From assembly GCA_949317995.1 (NCBI GenBank), contig OX439052.1, positions 42,156,599-42,220,598 of the forward strand: a stretch of 64,000 nucleotides of DNA, given 5' to 3'. This document shows positions 31,995 through 44,106 of this stretch, piece by piece (positions within the stretch are counted from its first letter, which is position 1; each line of letters begins with the position of its first letter). The notes below the pieces were generated by a model that did not search any database, had not been told where the DNA came from, and saw only the letters and a program-made list of their open reading frames with translations. This DNA comes from Acholoe squamosa. Its lineage: Eukaryota; Annelida; Polychaeta; Phyllodocida; Polynoidae. The position numbers were made by a program, and so were the translations under genes.

Positions 31995-33785
31995 TGTGCA
32001 GCTGTACTGGCTAGAATGAAAAAGTAATAAATGTTAAGTAAGTCCTTCCTCAATGGAAATACCAAGCCCATGCAAGGCTAAATGAACACCATCCCATGTC
32101 TACAAGAGGCAACTATATAATATACTTATTCCACAGTGTTAGCTAAATAGGCAAATGTGTTAGCTTAACATTAACATCACCAGTTTGGTAGACCTACCTC
32201 TTTGAGAGAGAACCGCTATTATCCAGCGTGTGAATGGAATATTACACAGTGAAGTATTGGATTGTTGATACAACATAAATAATGTAATATAGTATGTGGA
32301 TATACCAGCAGGGCATTTCAAAACGATATCTATAGCTATGGTTTTGAAATGCCCTCCTAGTGTACAGCCAGCTTTATCTTAAATAATCACACAAAAGATA
32401 TACGTGTCTCTTGTAACATGATTAACGATATTAGCAGAGGTATATTCAATTGGGTCGTTCTAGATAATGTTAGGTTAGCTTTAAACCTTTTGGCATACCA
32501 CTCTGTCTGGAGGGAATTTCCTGATGAAGTCCAGATTTCAAAGTATGTTGACACTAGTTCATGTGTTTATAAGATATGTGTCTCAAATTTGTCTTTAGTG
32601 ATGCTTGCCTGTGATCTAAAGCCCAGACACCTATTTTCGCCCATTTCCTACCCTATTGGTAAAATAAATTGGGTGAATTTCGGGGAAATTTCTGCATTTA
32701 TCATGGGTTTGGCAATTCTTTTTTTGGAGGACCCAGACATATTCAGGTCCCACCTCCACTGGGATATGGGAGCCTGCCCCATTGGCCTCCAATATTCGCC
32801 CCTGTGAAGGCAATAAAATAGAAGATAGAATAATCTATATGCACAATTCAATACATGACCATCTAAGAATGCAAGGCACCGATACCAGGGGCGGGGAAAT
32901 CATTTGGAAAAGGTCAGATACAAGTCTTATGACTTCTAGTGTAGTGTAGGATGTGGAGGCTGGTAGAAACACAGTAGTGCTGTAACAGATATCTACACAG
33001 TAGTTCTTTAACACATCTAAAAATACCAACCAAACCTCAGTGTTCTGATACTATGACTTAGCAACTGGGGTCATGACCTGATATGTCTATATATAACTTT
33101 TGACAAGGCTAGGGGGTATGGACGTCATCGTGCTTCAGCCGATAACTCAAGGTGGTCACGATGGGGCCCTGGCTGGGCCCCCCCCCCCCCAATGAAGATT
33201 TGCTTCCTACGCCTCTGGGGGAGTGGGAGGGGGCATATTTACTTCCTTGGAACGACGCCATTGAAACTGCAAGTGTTTAATCTTTGACCCTGTTACACAA
33301 AATGTTGTGGGCCTATTGCAAGAGAGTAAAAATTTAAAGCACTAAAGGTGTTTTTTCTTGGTCTTTATTGAGTAATATCAATACTAAAAGTTATTAGGGT
33401 ACATGGATTTGGCGATTGAAGTTGGGAGGGGGACGGGCATTTTGCAAGGAAGCAGTTTGGGATAATGTGCCCCTCTTCAGAGGTGGTTTGGTGACTTTGA
33501 ACACAATTATTTACTAAACCCGCTGGAATCAGTGGCGCCCCCTGGAGATAACCGTTGTCCCTAACATGTACCATACATATAATGATAGTCAGGTCTGATC
33601 CTCTGAAACTAAGCACCACAAGACCATGCACATGTAAGAAGAATGATTATTAATTGTTAGAAATTAAGTTAATAAAAGAAATTAGTATATATAAAATAAT
33701 TTTAGAAATATGGCCCTATCTTTGCTTCTAATTGGCCAATATGGAAAATTCTTTCACCATTGGAAAGCTGAGATCAGGTCCTACC
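31995..33785. other. intergenic; includes a 49-bp palindrome
   Basis: Upstream region of the TRIM relic. A splice-acceptor-like tttttcattctag lies just 5' of its ATG on the minus strand. A 129-codon plus frame (32418-32807) has no recognisable domain. A C-run of about 12 bases lies near 33180. No gene supported. Confidence 0.35.
32309..32357 (-). repeat. 49-bp palindromic element, copy 2 (inverted)
   Basis: Exact reverse complement of 20755-20803, with hairpin arms at 32311-32324 and 32341-32354. Flanks differ from copy 1. Confidence 0.8.
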
Positions 33786-33965
33786 TTCAGTACCCACAAG
33801 AATTATTCAGCATCCGCAGGAATTATTCAGTATCCGCAGGAATTGTTCAGTATCCGCAAGAATTGTTCAGTATTCACAAGAAATGTTCAGTACCCGCAAG
33901 AATTGTTCAGTACCCGCAAGAATTATTTCTGTACCCACAAGAATTGTTCAGTATCCGCAAGAATA
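33786..33965. repeat. 20-bp minisatellite, about nine units
   Basis: Units of the form 'cagtatccgcaagaattgtt' with single-base variants. Frames across it give a Tyr-Pro-Gln-Glu-Leu-Phe-Ser-Ile repeat, most likely a by-product of a unit not divisible by three. Confidence 0.9.
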
Positions 33966-35475
33966 TTTTTTCTGATGAAAAAATTATTTTTGGTATGTCC
34001 TATTAGGGGCTCTGTAGATTACAGGGGTAGATTTCCGGGAGTATATTATTTGGAGATAAAAGTGTTGTCATATGCCAACGGCTACTAGCTTCCATGGGGT
34101 ATTTTTCCTAAAAAGAAAACCTGCCAATCATAGCAGCAGGCATGGGTGAAACAACCATTGTGACGTTGCTTAGACCATGACATCACCACTGATATTTCAC
34201 TCTCCTAGCCCATTCTATGCAAGCAAAATAGTGGGAAGAGTTGATGGAGTAAAGTATGATTGAAGAATGTGAAAATGATACAAAAAATGGCCGACTGCTG
34301 TAATGAGCTGTTATTCACGATAGATTTACAGCCCGAATATTGGAACTTAACATTCAAACCCTCTGCCCCTCTTACTAACTTTTCCTATTTTCCAGAACAA
34401 GAGACTGTATCGTAAATTACTAGGTTAAGGGCAAGCTCATACCAAGGAAGGATAAGTTCGTCCTTCGGAGCATCTGACCCTAAGGTATCTCAAGGAGAAG
34501 TATGTGGCAGGTAAGTCCAATTAAGATTTTATTAATACAATCCCTTCGCTTAACTTCTCTAACTAAATATTACAAGGGCCTTGTTCTCCACTGTTTTTTC
34601 CCATGTGTCCATAGACCCTTCCCACACGTTTCACTACTATAACACTCCACGGGGCCTATACCCCCCTGAAACAGTGCCTGAAACCAGGTAAAATCACCCC
34701 TCCTATCGACGGATGAGGGAATAGAAACTTCACCAAAATGATACCTAGGGTATGTCGCAGTTCAGAGTAGTTTGCAGTTTGACATCTAAATACCTGCATA
34801 TTTGAAGACACATACATAGTCAATGATGATCTATGAAAATAGAATACCCATTGTAGCATCTATTCTATGGTTGTTTACGGTAACCTTTTGAAACTACAAT
34901 AACAAAGTCATAGAGATTGTCATTCTTGGTTTTTATTCAATTTTGTTTTTTATCGTCTTTGGCAGGTAGTTGTTTCTTCTCTCATTGAATGATAACTTGT
35001 GAATGCTTTCAAATATCAAGAATTCTTGACCAATACAAACTTATTGTATCTTACAGCTCCTCAGTCCTGACTGGACACCAGTGACACAGACCCACTAGCG
35101 TGAAACCACAGTGAAGTACAAAGCTCTTTATTCCTTGCCATTTTACCTTTATTTTCTGACAGTTATTTGAGTAACTATGTCCTTTTAGAGATCAGGTTTG
35201 GTCACTTTGAACACATATAGAACTGCACTGTGAGTCTTGTAGATATTAGGTACAATGGTTCTCTCTAGAGGGTGCCACTGTCTCTCCACCTGGAGGCATT
35301 CCACCAAGGTTTCCAGCTGGACTAGGCCACGGTTAGGGTTAGTCAGGTCTCTCTCAGGGTTAGTCAGGTCTCTCTAACAGTCATCACCACAAGTCCACCT
35401 GTAACACAATACATTGGTGGGTTAGTGAGTTAGTTAGTGGGGACCCAGGGGGGGACACTCCATATTTGTACCATA
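33966..35475. other. intergenic, no gene seen
   Basis: 35330-35385 has a 24-bp tandem duplication ('gggttagtcaggtctctct'). A consensus-like donor 'gtggcaggtaagtcc' at about 34504 has no exon I can define. Confidence 0.3.
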
Positions 35476-35581
35476 TTAACTAAGTAATGTATGGGCTAAC
35501 AGGCACCGAATTGCTTGTATCATAGGATATCCTATGATACAAGCAATTCGGTACCTGTTAGCCCATACCTTACTAAGTTAA
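35476..35581. repeat. 106-bp near-perfect palindrome
   Basis: Arms 35476-35528 and 35529-35581 (53 bases each) meet with no spacer at 'cataggat|atcctatg' and pair with about three mismatches. The arm reads 'gggctaacaggcaccgaatt' in its middle. It could fold as a cruciform or hairpin RNA. Confidence 0.85.
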
Positions 35582-35849
35582 TTACATGATTAACCAATAA
35601 AAAAAAATCAATAAATAATCAATAGAATATCAATAAAAACAAGTTGAAATCAAAAATCCTTCCCCGGGACTCCAAGCCTGCCATAGTGTGTACACGATCG
35701 GTACACACAGCTTGGCGCCCGGCAGTGCAGGCAGCCGTTGGTTTGGTCTGAACCCGTCCTGCAGTCACAGATTAGATACATAAGCTTCGGGGCTTACTGT
35801 ACTCACTAATTTGTGCCCCAGTAGTCGCGGACAACTACAGGGAAAAAAA

Positions 35850-36045
35850 CTTGGTTTGCTTTGAATGCGTCTTGCGGTTATGGCAGCGGACACACAGCGA
35901 AAAAAAAGAGGCGCCCGGACCAGGACTCATCGCGCCTACCTCTAACGGCTGAGCACAATGCGCTAACCACTAGACCACGGGGCCGCACTCCTCAGTGCTT
36001 GGCTTGCTTTGAATGCGTCTTACGGTTATGGCAGCGGACAGCTGG
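35850..36045. repeat. 150-bp-spaced direct duplication
   Basis: 'tttgctttgaatgcgtctt' followed by 'cggttatggcagcggaca' occurs at about 35856 and again at about 36008, with the tRNA-like segment between. Confidence 0.6.
35911..35990 (-). repeat. tRNA-derived (SINE-like) segment
   Basis: On the minus strand it reads 'cgtggtctagtggttagcgc', a good RNA polymerase III A box. The B-box position ('gcgatgagtcc') is only a weak match. The two ends do not pair into a full acceptor stem, so a tRNA-derived SINE or tRNA pseudogene fits better than a working tRNA. Confidence 0.45.
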
Positions 36046-36200
36046 CAGTCGTCGCCTTGCCGTTATGCAAGCAGTAGCGAAGAAGCTGGGGGTGGCACAA
36101 CCCAGACTGCATACATAGAATGTATACTAGTTATATGTGAGTGCCTTCCCCGGGCTTTGTATCATATCAAGACATGGTTCTAGCCAACCACTTCTTGTCA

Positions 36201-36266
36201 GTCCCTGTGGCGCAATGCATAGGGAGTCGGGATCTCAGACTGCAGGTTCAAGCCCTACCCTGGCCA
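36201..36266 (+). repeat. tRNA-like SINE head with A and B boxes
   Basis: A box 'tggcgcaatgcataggg' from 36208 and B box 'ggttcaagccc' at 36245-36255, spaced as in tRNAs. Acceptor ends do not pair convincingly, so a polymerase III-type SINE head is likelier than a functional tRNA. Confidence 0.45.
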
Positions 36267-38491
36267 TGAAAATTTTGTGGGTTTTAATATGTAACATATG
36301 ACATGTTAAGAGTGCTAATATCCACCCCAAACCGTGCGATATTGACCCCAAACTGTGCGATATACACCCCAAACTCTGCTGATATCCACCTTGCATATGT
36401 TCACATTACAGTGCAAATTATGCAGGAATAACAGCATGGGATATCCACAAAAAACACCCAAAATCACAGAAGTCGTGTAATAATCACCAGTAACAAAATT
36501 TATCAGGGAAAAGGCCAAATATCTTCCCCTAATAAGACGTGACTCCCAAAACAATACCTGCCTTACCCTAGGAAATGGCTTTGATATAAAATAAAGCAGT
36601 AAAAATTGTTCCTAATTACACCAATCAAGACATAAAAATGTACAGCCAAGACTCTATCTTGAGTATCTGATCACTGCTCTGGAAAGTACCCCCTTTTTCT
36701 TCAAAATTGCTTCAAAAGAAACCCTAAACAATGCCCCAAAGAGAGTCCCTTAAAATATTGTTCACACATAGGATCCAGAAATTAGGTGAGTGCACCCCCC
36801 CCCCCTGGGTGGGGAATGAGTCAAGACAATGACTGTTTGAGTAACTGAGAAAAGATACTGAGCAAATGAGTGAGTGAGGAGATGAATAATCAATAAATTA
36901 AGCGAGTGATTTCAGGGAGTGGGTGAGTAAGGAATAAGTGAGGAAGCAACAGTTTGAATGGGTAAGAAGTGCATGACCAATTGGTAAGTGAGCAAGCAAG
37001 TGACCACATGGGCAGGAGGTGATTGAGTGAATAATTGAGTGACTAGATGTGCATGATTTGAGTCAATAAATGAATGTGGCACTGAATGAAAAAATGAGCA
37101 AAATCTGTAAATTTCAACCAATTATTTTTGAACCTTAGAAGTAAAGACTTGAGAGTAGAAGTATCCATGCAAACGTGATTTTACACATCGCACCATCTCC
37201 GGCAGTGCGTCATATCTCATACCCTCTCCCAGACCCTGGCAACAGACCAGTACATCATAGCTACCTTTTTAATGTAAGGAAAGGAGAGAAATATAAATTC
37301 ATCATAATGATCATACTAGTGCATAGTACACTTCAAATTCTTAGAGCTTCCAAGACTTTCAAACTTGTGATATCAATACAAACAAAAAAAAGGTCTTACT
37401 CCTACCCTTGGTATAGTGGCCATGCTTTTTGTACATGGAGTTGGGTGCTGATCTCCCTTTAGAGGCAATTCAGCTTTCAGGAGGTGTACCTCATAGGAAC
37501 AAGTACCATGGGGGCTATACAGGTTTCAGGATACATACGCAGTGCCCATGGATACCAGCCTATGTTTGCTTTGCTTGACATTTCTGTCTTGACGTTTTGT
37601 CATTGCCCCCTGCTTACTTTCGCACAGGGAGATAAATCTCTGGTGCTCCTCATTTTACTAACCAACAAATGAATGGAGGGCTGAGTCAACTCAGACGGGA
37701 CTCATGGCAGCGATCTGGTGATCCGTCATACAATAGTTTTCATGAATTGGATTAGATAGAAGGGTCCCCCAGAAGTAGAGTCTATCACTAGTCCCTAACT
37801 GGCAAAAGGCCCCAACATCTCAAACATATAATATAGGGACCACAATAGAACTACTATTATCCGATAGGGACATACTCTGCCCCACTAAGTATCTCCCAAA
37901 ACCAAGTCCCATAATATGATACGGCAAAATTACCAATATTCTTCATATGGTATTTTTGTTTAGTTTCATGAATCAGTGGGTGCATACTATAAGAAAAACC
38001 TGCCTATAAGCCACTCCCAAGATGATGCCTTAAGCTGCAGCCAGGATCTGAAATGGTTTCCAATCCTTATTATAGTCTATGTAAATTTATAAGATGCACC
38101 CTGGACTCAGCAAGACTCTATAAACAGCACTAGACCAGTGGCCTATAGGTCGCAGCTTATATGCAGGGTTTTACGGAAGTTATATTTTTCCTCCGAGGAC
38201 AGTTCTTTTCTTGTCACTTAGGGATACCATAGCGGAGTTGAAGCTGAAGGCTAAAATTCTTTTCTTGATCCAGCGACTTGGCTGATAGCCTAGGGCATGT
38301 TTTAGTACGATTAGATATTGTGTGTTCACAAACATGAATTTAGTATACGAAGAACAAGGGTTGACATGTGACGGATGTGTTACATTTAGATAAAGAGGTC
38401 AAAAATTATTTTGGGATAATGGGATTCTACCATAATTGATACTAAAAGTAATGATAATGTTAAGATGGCATTGACTGAGACTTGATATTGC
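36267..38491. other. intergenic, no gene seen
   Basis: 36305-36390 has three units of 'cccaaactgtgcgatat'. 36830-37080 is a degenerate (gagt)n-like tract. No protein or RNA gene supported. Confidence 0.35.
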
Positions 38492-39406
38492 TTAAGGTGG
38501 GTCGCTACCATTGGATTTGAGCCTACTGCGCAGGTCCCTGCTCATATAGGTTATCTTATTCAGAATCAGCCCATTTTTAGTATGCACAAACATCTATTAG
38601 CCCTAAATGTTCACACAAAAAATCAGATGGATCCCATCAAAATTGTGTATTTAATGACACTTCGAAATTTTGGGACATTTGAATCTAGATTTTACTCATG
38701 ATTTTCTATCATTCCTTTGCACCTTAGCACTTTTTTCTATCATTCCTTTGCACCTTAGCACTTACAATACAAGACAATGCTCTGGAAGTGGTAGGCTATT
38801 CACAGTGACTGTGAGCATAATAATCAAGCAGTCCTTAACCATGGATTTGCATTTTTACCCATGATGCAATACTTTGAATATGAATTTTGTTATTTTTTTC
38901 AATACTTTTTTAATTCAAATGGCCAAAACTATAAAATAGTGCCCGGGACCTCATATCAAAATTATTTTTATTTGAAAGCAAATTATGTGAACTACATTCT
39001 AAAGAAGTTTAAGAAGAATCTAATCTAATAATTTAGTTTAGAAATAATAGAAAATTTATCCTTCTTTTTGCCGAATCATGAGAAATTTACCCAGAATGCC
39101 ATGTAATTGAGGTTCAACAAAAAATTCTTGATAAATAAGGACATTAGAACTTGCATCATGTGGGGTTTCATATTTCTGTGTTTGCCGGTTATGATAGAAA
39201 AGAATTCTCAAAGTTGAGTCAATAATTTTCTTATTTTGAGGTTAAAATGAAAATACTTTTTTTTTAAATTTGACATAAAAAAAAAAGTAGCTCGGGACCC
39301 CCTACTTTTCTTTACAAAATCTTATTCTGGATGATATAAAGTACATTTGACCAAAAAATGGAGGATTTTCATGATCTTTGATTCAATGGTATAGCGACCC
39401 ACCTTA
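38492..39406. mobile_element. 915-bp TIR element bounded by TTAA
   Basis: Left end ttaaggtgggtcgctaccat and right end the reverse complement of ttaaggtgggtcgctatacc. TTAA at both edges could be the target duplication, as in piggyBac-type transposons, with TIRs starting GGTGGGTCGCTA. The interior is AT-rich with no transposase frame; non-autonomous. A direct repeat 'tatcattcctttgcacctta' lies at 38706-38760. Confidence 0.7.
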
Positions 39407-39832
39407 ATCTACATTTATTGGTTGTTGGCAGGGAAGGAGGGTTATAAGGAAACCAAGAAAAGGGATGTGTGCTATTTGTACTTATTATGATTTTACATTG
39501 TAGATGTTGTTCAATATATCATTTTAAGGTGGCTCAGATGGTTTTGAGACATGTGGGCATTTTAACTGATGCTATGTCACAGAATGGCTAGTTCTAAGAA
39601 TATTGGCCTCACAATGGTTCCTTTTAGACTTTATTCAATTGTTTTCTACTTAAGTCCCCCAAGGAGTATTATTGTAATATTGGATGAGTTACTTGTTTTA
39701 GTTGTTTCTTTCACACATGGAAAGAAATCATTTATGTAATTCTCATAAGTGAATTTCCGTTTTGGTATTTGAAGCATTCCTTCTGCTGGATCTAAGGTAT
39801 CAATGTTAGTGAATCCTTTTGCCTTTAGCTAA
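39407..39832. other. intergenic, no gene seen
   Basis: AT-rich DNA between two inverted-repeat elements; nothing supportable. Confidence 0.3.
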
Positions 39833-39965
39833 AAGCGCTGGTTCCACAGGCATAGAATCGGTCGGGAAAGCCCTAATCCGACGATTTATAATATATCAAA
39901 AGTATAGAAAGAATTGGTCGGATCAATGCTAATCCGACCAATTTAAGCCTGTGGAACCAGTGCTT
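39833..39965. mobile_element. 133-bp MITE
   Basis: The left arm 'aagcgctggttccacaggc' and right arm, reverse complement of 'aagcactggttccacaggc', pair over about 33 bases. The interior repeats 'ggtcggat..tgctaatccga' in hairpin form. Flanks 'gctaa' and 'taatg' suggest a TA/TAA target. Confidence 0.75.
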
Positions 39966-40269
39966 AATGTGATAAAGAGAAGAATAGAGTGCTTTAATTG
40001 AACCCTTGGGTGTTACCGATCAAACCCAAAGCAATGTTGTTTGAAGAAAAATGGGACAGTTAGGACCTTGGTCTCATTTCAACAGAGATAATAATTTCCC
40101 TTGTGATTTGGTAATCTAACTGGAGGCTTGCTATTGTTAGAGATTCTTCTCAAGGATGAGTCACTTTGTAATCATACACATGTATAGCAGTTGGTAGACT
40201 AGTCATTTTTGTTTCAGTACTAATATATATTTTTGTTTCAAAACATTTATCCTAAAGAAGGTATTTTTA

Positions 40270-41300
40270 TGTGATCCTGGCAAACTGGTTCTTATTTTTA
40301 ACAAATGCTTACAAAGTAGTTCCTTCCCCAATCTGTGGAAAGCAGCCACAGTTATACCTATACCCAGGAAAGGGAATTGTAAACTAGTTACTAATCTTAG
40401 GCCTATAACTATTTTGCCCTTACCAGGAAAGATTTTTGAAAAAAATAATGGCCAATAGGTTAAGAGGTTTCTTGGAGGAAAGGGATATTATGACCAACAC
40501 TCAACATGGTTTTAGGCCAGGACGGTCCACATTAACTGCAACTACCACATACCTAAACTGTCTGTATAATGCCATAGATAAGAATAAGGACACATATAGC
40601 CTGTTCTTAGATTATTCCAAAGCATCATCAGCATATAAGACATATAGCCTGTTCTTAGATTATTCCAAAGCTTTTGATACTGTGTCACATCCATTGCTGA
40701 TAAATAAATTAAAAGACTTGGGTTTATCAAGAAATACTTGTAATTGGTTCTCCAGCTACTTAACTGGCAGAACACAGAGGGTTGTGGTAAATAATTTTGT
40801 ATCACAGGCAAAGGCAGTGAAGTATGGGGTACCACAAGGGTCAATACTAGGTCCCATATTGTTTACATTACATATAAATGAACTACCAACATGTTTCCCC
40901 TTGTGTTCAACTGTCTTATATGCTGATGATGCTGTGATGTCAGTCCATAATTTTGGACAGATGAGGCAGATGGTTGCTGCTGTGAACTAATGGTGTTGTT
41001 CCAACCTGTTGACTATCAATAAGGATAAAACAAAATGAATGCACTTTGGTCCAAATAGTGAAGATGCAAATGACAACCAGGTTGATATAAATAATCAGCA
41101 ACTAGAACGTGTTAAGGAGTTTAAATAATTTGGTGTATTGATAGATGATGAATTGTCTTTTGATAAGCAGAGGCAAAAAAAACAAATCAAATGTCATGTG
41201 TAGGGTGCACCAGTTAGCAAAGATTAGGAGATATCTTGATGTACCAGGTGCAGTTAAGTACCAGGTGCAGTTAAGTTGTATAAAAGTAATATTGATACTG
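40270..41300 (+). pseudogene. non-LTR retrotransposon (LINE) RT fragment 1
   Basis: Reverse-transcriptase text begins near 40290 ('FPNLWKAATVIPIPRKGNCK', 'LRPITILPLPGKIFEK'), continues in the main frame 40436-40990 with 'NTQHGFRPGRST', 'YSLFLDYSKAFDTVSHPLL', 'GVPQGSILGPILF' and the catalytic box 'YADD', and decays after 40990 with stops ('LLTINKDKTK', 'FGVLIDDELSF'). An in-frame 48-bp tandem duplication repeats 'YSLFLDYSKA'. No endonuclease is present, as in a 5'-truncated copy. Clade looks CR1/Jockey-like; not determined. Confidence 0.8.
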
Positions 41301-41582
41301 ACGTCATCGTTATGGCCAGTAGCTGAACGTGAGAGCTCTGGCAATTTGGAAGGGATTATGGTGTATTTAGGAAGACATAGGGAGGAATCACAAGCAGGGT
41401 CAGTGTAGAAAGGAAACAGGACACTATAGGTTAAGTTTTCCACGAGGGGAAACCCAAGGTTAGTCTGTATTTCCCAGTAGTTCTTCTCAGTGTACACAGA
41501 CTGGAGGCTGGTTGTCAGGGACACCATTGTCAAGCCCTACTGGTATACATAAACTTGCACTACCCCCAAAACCTATTTCACT

Positions 41583-42205
41583 ATGGCTGGCGACAGAGGG
41601 AAGAAAGACGTTGATGAGGGAAATAAAGCTGGTAAAAGGAATCTTAGGAGCAGGGCAAATGAGACTGATGATGACAATATTGACAATAGCAATATAAACA
41701 ATGTTGGGTCTGACATTGAGGAAAACGAGGTCAATAAAAGTGGTAGCTCTAACTACAATTCACTAGGAGAGAGTGATAGTGAAGATGAGGGCCCCTTAGA
41801 TGAATTAACTCTAGAAACCCCAACCATAGGCAACAATCAGCTAATCATGTTGCTAGACAACTACTTCATAAAGTTAGAAAAAAAAACTGCCCAGCAGTTA
41901 AATGTTCAAAGAGTTAGATAGCAAGGTGACGAAAGGTAACAAGAAGATAACTAAATTACAGGATAAGTTCAATGAGTTTGAGAAGAAGGCTAACTCCAGA
42001 ATGGATACCATCGAGAAGGAAGCCAGAGAGAGCAGTAGGGCTAGGAAGAAGGAGGTTGAAGATTGTAAGGAAGATTAAAATAAACTGATAAAAGAGGTGC
42101 AAGATAGGTGGGATAATGAGAGGAAGAAGGACAAGGAGGACTACCAGAAGGAGCTGAGGGTTAGAGATGAAGCTATAGAGAAGCTAAAGGCATGTAGAAG
42201 CTGAT
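41583..42205 (+). pseudogene. LINE 2 ORF1, acidic/coiled-coil protein
   Basis: An ATG frame at 41583-41921 encodes an acidic, Asn/Ser-rich head ('MAGDRGKKDVDEGNKAGKR', 'ESDSEDEGPLDEL'). A frameshift near 41910 moves the continuing long charged coiled coil ('NEFEKKANSRMDTIEKEARE') to another frame, with a further stop near 42076. This is the expected ORF1 of a CR1/Jockey-type LINE, an RNA-binding chaperone. Confidence 0.6.
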
Positions 42206-43937
42206 GCATCCAGTTACTGTAACAGCTACTTCGCTGGAATTGGTCAAAAGCTGTTTGAAGCTAATGAGTCTAGCTATACCAGACTGGCAGATGAAGAGCT
42301 GAACCTAGACAAGCTACTAGAGCAACTTGAAAAGGCCGCCCTAGACAGGGGGGAGAATGGCTGGCCCCAGGGTAAGCCAGTCTTCTCTCATGAAGAGGTG
42401 GCCAAAGTTGTTAATAACATTTGCATTGATAAATCATCAGGACTGGAGTTCATATCAGCCAGGGTCTGTAAAGATGCTTTCACTGTTATCACCCCTCAAC
42501 TGAGAAATCTATTCAATTGTAGTATAAGTACGGGAATTTTCCCAGACGAATGGTCAAAAGCCATGGTCATCCCGATACCCAAATCTGGCTCCCTCTCGGA
42601 GGTCTCTAATTGGCGCCCAGTCAGCCTGCTGCCTATACCGGGCAAGCTGTTAGAAAAACTGGTCCATAGCTTCGTTACAAACAGCCTTGATAATAGAGGC
42701 TTGCTATCTGACAGGCAATATGGTTTCAGAAAAGGGAGGGGCACCGCAGAGGCGGTTCTTAATCTCACTGAAGAATTATACACTACACGTGACGAAGGGA
42801 AAGTAGCAGGTGTGTGCTATGTCGATTTCAGCAAGGCGTTTGATTCCATCCACCAGACGTTATTGGTACGTAAAATTCACTCATACGGTTTTGGCACTGG
42901 CTTTGCCAGATGGCTAGGTGGTTATCTCTAGGGCCGATGCCAGGTCACACTGCTTAACAATCATAAGTCAAAAGCCAAAACAGTCAAATTTGGGGTGCTC
43001 CAAGGATCAATCCTGGGGCCCCTACTTTTTATAATGTTTATACATGACATTAAGGAATGTATAGATGAATGCTCTATTCAACTGTACGCTGATGATATTG
43101 CACTGGTTGCAAAAGATGAAGACCCCAGGAGAACAGTTTTAAAGCTGCAATCCGATGTGTCTAAAATTGCTAACTGGTGTAAGGTAAACGGGTTAACCAT
43201 TAATGCTAGTAAAACAAAAGTAGTGTGGCATGGCAACAAGTCCCAGATACAGAAATGCCAGGAGCATGAAATTATAGTCAATAATACAGCATTGGGTAAC
43301 CCCGACAATTACAAATACCTAGGAGTGATAGTCGATAGCAAGTTAAGCATGGAACCACATGTTAAGAACACCATTAAAACGGTCAGTCACAAGTTGTATA
43401 CCTTAGGTAGAATAAGATACCTAGTTGACAAGCATACAGCACTGCAGATTTATAAACAAACCGTGTTGCCATTCTTTGATTATTGTAGTTTTCTCACAAA
43501 TAGTGCAAACCTTGCCTCTATACAAAAGCTGCAGACTGCAAAATAGGGGGCTTAAAATCTGTAAAGGGGATTATTCCAAGATTGAAACCATTACTTTACA
43601 TAAGGATGCAAAGGTGCCACTGCTCCAGGATAGGAGGGATGAGCAATTATTATTAGTAATGTATAAATATGTCAACAAATTAGGGTTAAGACCAGCGGAA
43701 AACCCTAGAACTAGGGCTGATCATAAAATACAGATAAGGCTGCGACAGCCCAGGTTGGAAAAATACAAGAGAGGCCCGCTGTATCGAGGTAAAAAGCTAT
43801 GGGACAGGATCCCAGCATGGGTACAACTTGCTGAGTCCAAAAACATATTCCAGAGGCACCTCAGGAAAACACAATTGGAGCCAGAGACGGACTCTGACTT
43901 TGACTCTGAAGGAGAGGGGGGGGGCAGGAATAAATAG
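42206..43937 (+). pseudogene. LINE 2 ORF2, reverse transcriptase without endonuclease
   Basis: Joined almost directly to the ORF1 tail, so the 5' endonuclease part is missing. RT text: 'FPDEWSKAMVIPIPKSGSLS', 'NWRPVSLLPIPGK', 'DRQYGFRKGRGT', 'CYVDFSKAFDSI', a stop at 42929-42931, then 'LQGSILGPLLF', 'YADD', 'GLTINASKTKVVWHG' and 'YKYLGVIVDSKL'. A short duplication near 43530 shifts the frame. The C-terminal domain continues to 43937 ('KRGPLYRGKKLWDRIPAWVQ'), ending in an acidic tail. Inactive. Confidence 0.8.
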
Positions 43938-44106
43938 TAAATGGGTGTGCTATTCACCGGTATGTAGTCATACAACTGTTATACCTTTTGTCACTTAAAT
44001 ACTTGATGCCTTTTACTACATATTCCTCTGAATTTTTTTTCTGCAGTTATATCTTGGTATAGATGTTATCAAGTGAATACTATTTATATTCATCCTTCAT
44101 TATACC

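Noticed and set aside
32418-32807. 129-codon plus-strand frame
   Set aside because: No family resemblance; length not exceptional for AT-rich DNA of this extent.
33786-33965. CRISPR-like regular repeats
   Set aside because: Head-to-tail 20-bp units with no unique spacers; an ordinary minisatellite in a eukaryotic genome.
34500-34515. Consensus splice donor 'ggcaggtaagtcc' as evidence of a gene
   Set aside because: No coding or matching acceptor found nearby.
35911-36266. Functional tRNA genes
   Set aside because: A boxes are good, but acceptor stems do not pair and one B box is poor; kept as SINE-like.
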